DNA of 64,000 bases, taken from positions 2,315,001-2,379,000 of the forward strand of contig NZ_MEHJ01000001.1 of assembly GCF_001746415.1 (NCBI RefSeq), given 5' to 3'. The first letter of the stretch is position 1. Every line of letters begins with the position of its first letter. Position numbers and translations under genes: made by a program. Below the pieces are notes generated by a model, which made no database searches, was not told where the DNA came from, and was given only the letters and a program-made list of their open reading frames with translations. Below are positions 59,001-64,000 of the stretch, one piece after another. This stretch comes from Streptomyces agglomeratus. GTDB taxonomy: Bacteria > Actinomycetota > Actinomycetes > Streptomycetales > Streptomycetaceae.

Positions 59001-59045
59001 ACACCACGAGGGCCCCGCGCGATCCGCGCGGGGCCCTCGTGGTGT
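59001..59045. terminator. Bidirectional terminator
   Basis: A near-perfect 21-base stem (from ACACCACGAGGGCCCCGCGC to its complement) with a 3-base loop, between the convergent APH-like and proS genes. Confidence 0.93.
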
Positions 59046-59068
59046 GTGGTGCCGGTTCTCTCAGGCGG

Positions 59069-60775
59069 TCAGGCGGTCAGGCGGGCGATCGCCTCGTCGA
59101 CCGTCAGCTCCTCGCGCTCGCCCGTGCGGCGGTCCTTGAGCTCCACGACGCCCTCGGCGCTGCGGCGGCCCGCCACCAGGATCTTCGGTACGCCGATGAG
59201 CTCGGCGTCCGTGAACTTCACGCCGGGCGAGACGCCCGGACGCTCGTCGACCAGCACCCGCAGGCCGGCCGCGCCCAGCTTGTCCGCGACCTCGACGGCC
59301 AGCTCGGTCTGGAGCGCCTTGCCCGCGGCGACGACGTGCACGTCGGCCGGGGCGATCTCGGCGGGCCAGCACAGGCCCTTGTCGTCGGCGGACTGCTCGG
59401 CGAGCGCGGCGACGGCGCGCGAGACGCCGATGCCGTACGAGCCCATGGTCACGCGGACCGGCTTGCCCTGCTGGCCGAGCACGTCGAGCTGGAAGGTGTC
59501 GGTGTACTTGCGGCCGAGCTGGAAGATGTGGCCGATCTCGATCGCGCGGTCGAGCTTGAGGCCGGTGCCGCACTGGGGGCAGGGGTCGCCCTCTTCGACG
59601 ACGACGACGTCCAGGTAGTCGTCGACGTCGAAGTCGCGGCCCGCGACGACGTTCTTGGCGTGCTTGCCGGGCTTGTTGGCGCCGGTGATCCAGGCGGTGC
59701 CGTCGGCGACGCGCGGGTCGGCGATGTAGCGGACCTTCTCCAGCCCCTGCGGGCCGACGTAGCCGCGTACGAGGTCGGGGCGGCCCACGAAGTCCTCGGC
59801 CGTGACCAGTTCGACGACGGCGGGCGCCAGGTGCTCGCCGAGCTTGCCCAGGTCGACCTCGCGGTCGCCGGGGACGCCGACCGCGACGATCTCGCCGTCC
59901 ACCTTGACCAGCAGGTTCTTGAGGGTCGCCGACGCCGGTACGCCCAGGTGGGCGGCGAGGGTCTCGATCGTCGGGGTGTCGGGGGTGTCCAGCTCCACGA
60001 CCGGGCCGTGCTCCGCGATGTCGTACGCGGCCGCGACCGCCTCGGCGCTGAAGGTGACGGCCTCCGTGTTGGCGGCGTAGTCGCACGCGGGGCAGTCCAC
60101 GAAGGTGTCCTCGCCGGCCGCGGCCGGGGCCAGGAACTCCTCGGACGCCGAGCCGCCCATCGCGCCGGACACGGCGGAGACGATGCGGTAGTCGAAGCCG
60201 AGGCGCGTGAAGATCTTCTGGTAGGCGGCGCGGTGCAGCGCGTACGCCTCGGCGAGGCCCTCGTCCGTCGTGTCGAAGGAGTACGAGTCCTTCATGTGGA
60301 ACTCACGGCCGCGCAGCACGCCGGAGCGCGGACGCGCCTCGTCGCGGTACTTGATCTGAATCTGGTAGAGGATCACCGGCAGGTCCTTGTAGGACGTGCA
60401 CTGGTCCTTGACCGTCTGCGTGAAGATCTCTTCGTGCGTCGGGCCGAGGAGGTAGTCGCCGCCCTTGCGGTCCTTGAGGCGGAACAGCAGGTCGCCGTAC
60501 TCCTCCCAGCGGCCGCTCGCCTCGTACGCGTCCTTGGGCAGGAGCGCGGGGAGCAGCACCTCCTGGCCGCCGATCTCGTCCATCTCCTCGCGCACGACGC
60601 GCGCGATGTTTTCGAGGACCTTCTTGCCCAGCGGGAGCCAGGTCCAGATCCCCGCCGCGTTCCGGCGGACGTACCCGGCGCGCACCAGCAGCTTGTGGCT
60701 GAGCGTCTCGGCGTCCGCCGGGTCGTCACGCAGTGTCTTGACCATCAGACGGGACATGCGCTGGACCTGGGCCAT
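59069..60775 (-). CDS. proS: Prolyl-tRNA synthetase (bacterial type)
   Basis: Charges tRNA-Pro. A 568-residue class II synthetase: the N-terminal catalytic domain has motif 2 region [19 protein letters not shown] and the [11 protein letters not shown] block. A YbaK-like editing insertion lies in the middle (about 220-400). Motif 3 GSYGIGVSR is at about 445-453, and the C-terminus is a HGTP anticodon-binding domain. The ATG is 69 bases from the downstream-reading GNAT gene. Confidence 0.96.
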   Translation of the reverse strand: MAQVQRMSRLMVKTLRDDPADAETLSHKLLVRAGYVRRNAAGIWTWLPLGKKVLENIARVVREEMDEIGGQEVLLPALLPKDAYEASGRWEEYGDLLFRLKDRKGGDYLLGPTHEEIFTQTVKDQCTSYKDLPVILYQIQIKYRDEARPRSGVLRGREFHMKDSYSFDTTDEGLAEAYALHRAAYQKIFTRLGFDYRIVSAVSGAMGGSASEEFLAPAAAGEDTFVDCPACDYAANTEAVTFSAEAVAAAYDIAEHGPVVELDTPDTPTIETLAAHLGVPASATLKNLLVKVDGEIVAVGVPGDREVDLGKLGEHLAPAVVELVTAEDFVGRPDLVRGYVGPQGLEKVRYIADPRVADGTAWITGANKPGKHAKNVVAGRDFDVDDYLDVVVVEEGDPCPQCGTGLKLDRAIEIGHIFQLGRKYTDTFQLDVLGQQGKPVRVTMGSYGIGVSRAVAALAEQSADDKGLCWPAEIAPADVHVVAAGKALQTELAVEVADKLGAAGLRVLVDERPGVSPGVKFTDAELIGVPKILVAGRRSAEGVVELKDRRTGEREELTVDEAIARLTA

Positions 60776-60844
60776 GGTGAACTCCTGCGAAGAAAAGTGT
60801 GATGGCTAGGAGGTTAGCCGGGCTGCACAGACACGGGAAATCCG

Positions 60845-61417
60845 TTACCCGCGGTGACGGCGCAGCGGGAGCGGCGCCCCCATCACGGCGTACGGCCGGG
60901 GAGCGCTCGGGAAGTGGACCTGGCGCGCCAGGTCGACGTAACCGAGTGCCCGGTACAGGCCGCGGGCCGGGCTCTCGATGTCGATCGCGGAGAGGATCGA
61001 GCGGGGCTGGTCCACGGCGTCCGTGATGGTGGTGATCAGCTCCCGGCCGATGCCGCGTGCCTGGTGGGCGGGGTCGACGTGCAGTTCGGTGATGACGAAC
61101 GCGTCGTCGAGCCAGGCGTCGTTGCCGGCGCGGCGCAGGTACGGCTCGACGACCGTGGACCACCAGTGCGCGCGGTCGTTGGGCATCCCGTAGACGAAGC
61201 CGACCAGGCGTCCGTCGGGCGTCGTGGCGCCGAGCGCCCGGGCGCCGGGGTTCAGCAGGTGGCGCAGCACGATGTGACGGCGCACCCCGATCTCCTCGTC
61301 GGTGAGCCCGAAGGCGAGCGCCTGTACGGCGAGCGCCTCGTCCACGCGCGCGGCGAGGTCGACCGGCGCGACCACAACGGCGGGGGTCCGGGGTCCGCCC
61401 CCGGTGAGAGGTGCCAT
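60845..61417 (-). CDS. GNAT family N-acetyltransferase
   Basis: A 190-residue acetyltransferase-like protein. The acetyl-CoA site is QARGIGRELI in the ELHVDPAHQARGIGREL region (about 112-128), followed by the C-terminal LYRALGYVD motif. ATG at 61415-61417. The substrate is unknown. It lies between proS and a second GNAT protein on the same strand. Confidence 0.85.
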   Translation of the reverse strand: MAPLTGGGPRTPAVVVAPVDLAARVDEALAVQALAFGLTDEEIGVRRHIVLRHLLNPGARALGATTPDGRLVGFVYGMPNDRAHWWSTVVEPYLRRAGNDAWLDDAFVITELHVDPAHQARGIGRELITTITDAVDQPRSILSAIDIESPARGLYRALGYVDLARQVHFPSAPRPYAVMGAPLPLRRHRG

Positions 61418-61443
61418 GCTGCGCACCCTACTTCCAGGCCGCG

Positions 61444-62289
61444 TCAGAACAACACGCTCATAAACGCGCCGACCTCGCGGAAGCCGACCCGGCGGTACGA
61501 CGCGCGCGCCGCCGTGTTGAAGTCGTTGACGTACAGGCTGACAACGGGCGCGACATCGGCCAGCGCGTAGCGCAGGACGGCGGCCATGCCGGTCTCGGAC
61601 AGTCCCTGGCCGCGGAATTCGGGGGCCACCCAGACGCCCTGGATCTGGCACGCCTGCGAGGTCGCGGCGCCGATCTCCGCCTTGAAGACGACCTTGCCGT
61701 CCTCGATACGGGCGAACGAGCGCCCTGCCGCGACCAGTTCGGCGACGCGGGCCTGGTAGAGCAGCCCGCCGTCGCCGGCCAGCGGCGAGACCCCGACCTC
61801 CTCGGTGAACATCGCCACGCACGCGGGCATGATCACGTCCATCTCGGCCTTGCGGATGCGCCGTACGCGCGGGTCGGGCCGGACGTCGCGCGAGGGTTCC
61901 TCGGTGACCATGAGCGGCTGGTTGAGGCGTACGTCGCGGGCCGGGCCCCAGCTGGGTTCCAGCAGGCGCCAGAGCTGGCGGGTGGCCTCGGCGGGGCCGA
62001 CGATCGAGGAGCAGCGGCGGCCGGCCCTGCGGGCGCGGTCGGCGAAGCCGCGTACGGCCTCGGGCGTCGCGCAGATCGGGACCAGGTTGGCACCGGAGTA
62101 GCAGAGCGAGCGCAGGCGGCCGTCGGCGTACCAGCCCCACATCTCGCCGCCGAGGCGCCACGGGTCGAGACCGGCGGCCTGGACGCGCGAGGTCACGAAG
62201 GCGTTGGCGACGGGCTCGCTCTCGAGGATGGCGAGCGCGGCGCCGAGTTCGCCGGGGTCGAGGACCCGGGTAGTGGTCTGAGTCAACAC
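61444..62289 (-). CDS. DUF4081-GNAT acetyltransferase
   Basis: A 281-residue protein: an N-terminal DUF4081-like domain (about 1-130; VANAFVTSRVQAAGLDPWRLGG) and a C-terminal GNAT domain with the RGQGLS acetyl-CoA loop (about 228-233) and ASYRRVGFREVG. The GTG start at 62287-62289 is preferred; a TTG next to it is possible. Similar fused proteins occur near ispG in actinobacteria. Confidence 0.85.
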   Translation of the reverse strand: MLTQTTTRVLDPGELGAALAILESEPVANAFVTSRVQAAGLDPWRLGGEMWGWYADGRLRSLCYSGANLVPICATPEAVRGFADRARRAGRRCSSIVGPAEATRQLWRLLEPSWGPARDVRLNQPLMVTEEPSRDVRPDPRVRRIRKAEMDVIMPACVAMFTEEVGVSPLAGDGGLLYQARVAELVAAGRSFARIEDGKVVFKAEIGAATSQACQIQGVWVAPEFRGQGLSETGMAAVLRYALADVAPVVSLYVNDFNTAARASYRRVGFREVGAFMSVLF

Positions 62290-62364
62290 GTGAGGGGCCT
62301 CACCGTACGGTCTGCTGATCTCCGCACTCTACCGGGCGTGTCCACGGGGCGTCGCACACGGAAA

Positions 62365-62392
62365 CGGAGCCCCGCCGTGAGGCGGGGCTCCG
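62365..62392 (-). terminator. Terminator after ispG
   Basis: A perfect 12-base stem CGGAGCCCCGCC with a GTGA loop, 20 bases past the ispG stop. Confidence 0.88.
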
Positions 62393-62412
62393 GTTGCCGG
62401 GGCGCGGGAGGG

Positions 62413-63567
62413 TCAGCCGACGGAGACGGCGGGCTCTCCGGACATGACGCCGTCCTTCTCCATCTGCTCGGCGATCTTCATCGCCTCTTCGATGAGGGTC
62501 TCGACGATCTTCGACTCGGGGACGGTCTTGATGACCTCGCCCTTGACGAAGATCTGTCCCTTGCCGTTGCCGGACGCGACGCCCAGGTCGGCCTCGCGGG
62601 CTTCGCCGGGACCGTTGACGACGCAGCCCATGACGGCGACGCGCAGCGGCACCTCCAGACCGTCGAGACCGGCGGCGACCTGGTCGGCGAGCTTGTACAC
62701 GTCGACCTGGGCGCGGCCGCAGGACGGGCAGGACACGATCTCCAGGCGGCGCTGCTTGAGGTTGAGCGCCTCCAGGATCTGGAGACCGACCTTGACCTCT
62801 TCGACGGGCGGCGCGGACAGCGAGACGCGGATGGTGTCGCCGATGCCCTCGCTCAGCAGCGCGCCGAAGGCCACGGCGGACTTGATGGTGCCCTGGAACG
62901 CCGGGCCGGCCTCCGTCACACCGAGGTGCAGCGGGTAGTCGGACTGCGCGGCGAGCTGCCGGTAGGCGTTGACCATGACGACCGGGTCGTTGTGCTTGAC
63001 CGAGATCTTGATGTCGCCGAAGCCGTGCTCCTCGAACAGGGAGGCTTCCCAGAGGGCGGACTCGACGAGGGCCTCCGGGGTGGCCTTGCCGTACTTCTTC
63101 AGCAGGCGGGCGTCGAGCGATCCGGCGTTGACGCCGATGCGGATCGGGGTGCCGGTGGCGGAGGCCGCCTTGGCGATCTCCTTCACCTTGTCGTCGAACT
63201 GCTTGATGTTGCCCGGGTTGACCCGGACCGCCGCACAGCCGGCGTCGATCGCGGCGAAGACGTACTTCGGCTGGAAGTGGATGTCCGCGATCACCGGGAT
63301 CTGCGACTTGCTCGCGATGGTCGCGAGCGCGTCGGCGTCGTCCTGGGTGGGACAGGCCACCCGTACGATCTGGCAGCCCGAGGCGGTCAGCTCCGCGATC
63401 TGCTGGAGCGTCGCGCCGATGTCGGACGTCCTGGTGGTCGTCATCGACTGCACCGAGACGGGTGCGTCCCCGCCGACGGCCACGGATCCGACCTGGATCT
63501 TGCGGCTGACCCTACGGTCGGCGAGCTTCGTCGGAACGGACGGCATTCCGAGAGAAATTGCAGTCAT
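62413..63567 (-). CDS. ispG: 4-hydroxy-3-methylbut-2-enyl diphosphate synthase
   Basis: A [4Fe-4S] enzyme of the non-mevalonate isoprenoid pathway. 384 residues from ATG at 63565-63567. The TIM-barrel part includes [17 protein letters not shown] and VRVNPGNI. The C-terminal iron-sulfur ligands are in SCPSCGR (about 288-294) and the [11 protein letters not shown] motif. The upstream in-frame extension lacks a ribosome binding site. It is followed by a terminator, and the RseP-type gene lies upstream. Confidence 0.96.
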   Translation of the reverse strand: MTAISLGMPSVPTKLADRRVSRKIQVGSVAVGGDAPVSVQSMTTTRTSDIGATLQQIAELTASGCQIVRVACPTQDDADALATIASKSQIPVIADIHFQPKYVFAAIDAGCAAVRVNPGNIKQFDDKVKEIAKAASATGTPIRIGVNAGSLDARLLKKYGKATPEALVESALWEASLFEEHGFGDIKISVKHNDPVVMVNAYRQLAAQSDYPLHLGVTEAGPAFQGTIKSAVAFGALLSEGIGDTIRVSLSAPPVEEVKVGLQILEALNLKQRRLEIVSCPSCGRAQVDVYKLADQVAAGLDGLEVPLRVAVMGCVVNGPGEAREADLGVASGNGKGQIFVKGEVIKTVPESKIVETLIEEAMKIAEQMEKDGVMSGEPAVSVG

Positions 63568-63706
63568 CTGCTGTGCAACCCCAAGGTGTGGATCAAGGTC
63601 CCGAGATCGGCGGGCTCCGGACCTCGAGGTTACGTCACCGCGAGAGCCCGGAGCACACCACGTCGGCATGTCCACCCCTTGGGGGACCGCCGGACAGCCG
63701 CATGTG

Positions 63707-64000
63707 TCAGGAGATTCGGACGGGGTTCACCACGTCCGCCACCAGGACCAGCGCGGTGAAGCAGATGAAGATCCCGGCGACGACGTACGCCACCGGCATC
63801 AGCTTGGCGACGTCGAAGGGGCCCGGGTCGGGCCGCCGGAAGACCCTCGCCACATTGCGCCTCAGCGACTCCCACAGGGCGCCCGCGATGTGCCCGCCGT
63901 CGAGCGGCAGGAGCGGGAGCATGTTGAAGAGGAAGAGGGAGAGGTTGAAGCCCGCGATGAGGAACAGCATCATCCCGACGGTGTTCTCCATGGGCAGCCC
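63707..64000 (-). CDS. Site-2 metalloprotease RseP-like (C-terminus only)
   Basis: 98 codons remain in the window; the rest lies beyond position 64000. The M50 family motif [12 protein letters not shown] (metal-ligand Asp) is visible, followed by two transmembrane helices. This is the C-terminal end of an RseP/site-2-protease-type regulated intramembrane protease, commonly beside ispG in actinobacteria. Confidence 0.9.
   Translation of the reverse strand, partial: GLPMENTVGMMLFLIAGFNLSLFLFNMLPLLPLDGGHIAGALWESLRRNVARVFRRPDPGPFDVAKLMPVAYVVAGIFICFTALVLVADVVNPVRIS

Overview
The window is Streptomyces-like chromosomal DNA. GC is about 70%, GTG and TTG starts are common behind GGAGG-type ribosome binding sites, and neighbouring genes often overlap by four bases (GTGA/ATGA). 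Gene order (RNase J, dapA, thyX, dapB, M16 peptidase, pnp, rpsO, then a type VII secretion locus, then ribF, truB, rbfA, infB, nusA, rimP, proS, ispG and a site-2 protease) matches the conserved core of Streptomyces chromosomes. No tRNA, rRNA, CRISPR array or insertion sequence was recognised.

Layout. (1) 1-9.8 kb: mostly minus-strand housekeeping genes: RNase J (cut by the window edge), lysine/diaminopimelate enzymes DapA and DapB, flavin-dependent thymidylate synthase ThyX, a TPR membrane protein, an M16 peptidase, PNPase and ribosomal protein S15. Two small plus-strand membrane proteins lie among them. (2) 9.9-37.4 kb: a large type VII secretion (T7SS/ESX) locus with EccD, EccC, EccB, EccE, two mycosin proteases, two WXG100 proteins of EsxA/EsxB type, two small-partner plus large-WXG protein pairs, and an EspI-like MinD/ParA ATPase with a 650-residue Pro/Gln-rich leader. 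Inside it sits an accessory island: a YrhB/Imm35-like protein, a STAND-like NTPase with Arg in place of the Walker A Lys, and a YrhB / degenerate deaminase / SUKH-4 fusion. A decayed copy of the YrhB gene and a decayed quinone oxidoreductase gene are also present. (3) 37.4-38.4 kb: a DUF397 protein and a Pro-rich membrane protein. (4) 38.7-44.8 kb: a complete five-gene dipeptide/oligopeptide-type ABC importer. (5) 44.8-56.9 kb: minus-strand translation and riboflavin genes (rimP, nusA, ylxR, infB, DUF503, rbfA, truB, a trypsin-like/STAND giant protein, ribF). (6) 57.0-59.0 kb: a Tat-type lipoprotein, a ferritin-like DUF4439 protein and a pseudokinase-like APH family protein. (7) 59.0-64.0 kb: proS, two GNAT proteins, ispG and the C-terminus of an RseP-type protease.

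How it fits together. EccB/C/D/E with a mycosin form the membrane secretion machine, and the Esx proteins and the two larger WXG proteins are its likely substrates. The nested YrhB-STAND-SUKH genes look like an immunity or conflict module carried by the locus. In regions 1 and 5, RNA turnover (RNase J, PNPase), ribosome maturation (RimP, RbfA), pseudouridylation (TruB) and initiation/antitermination (IF-2, NusA) are grouped as in other actinobacteria.

Caveats. Two reading frames are interrupted by single indels: infB, which is essential and so probably carries a sequence error, and the trypsin-STAND gene. Functions are assigned from recognised motifs and general family knowledge; no database search was run.
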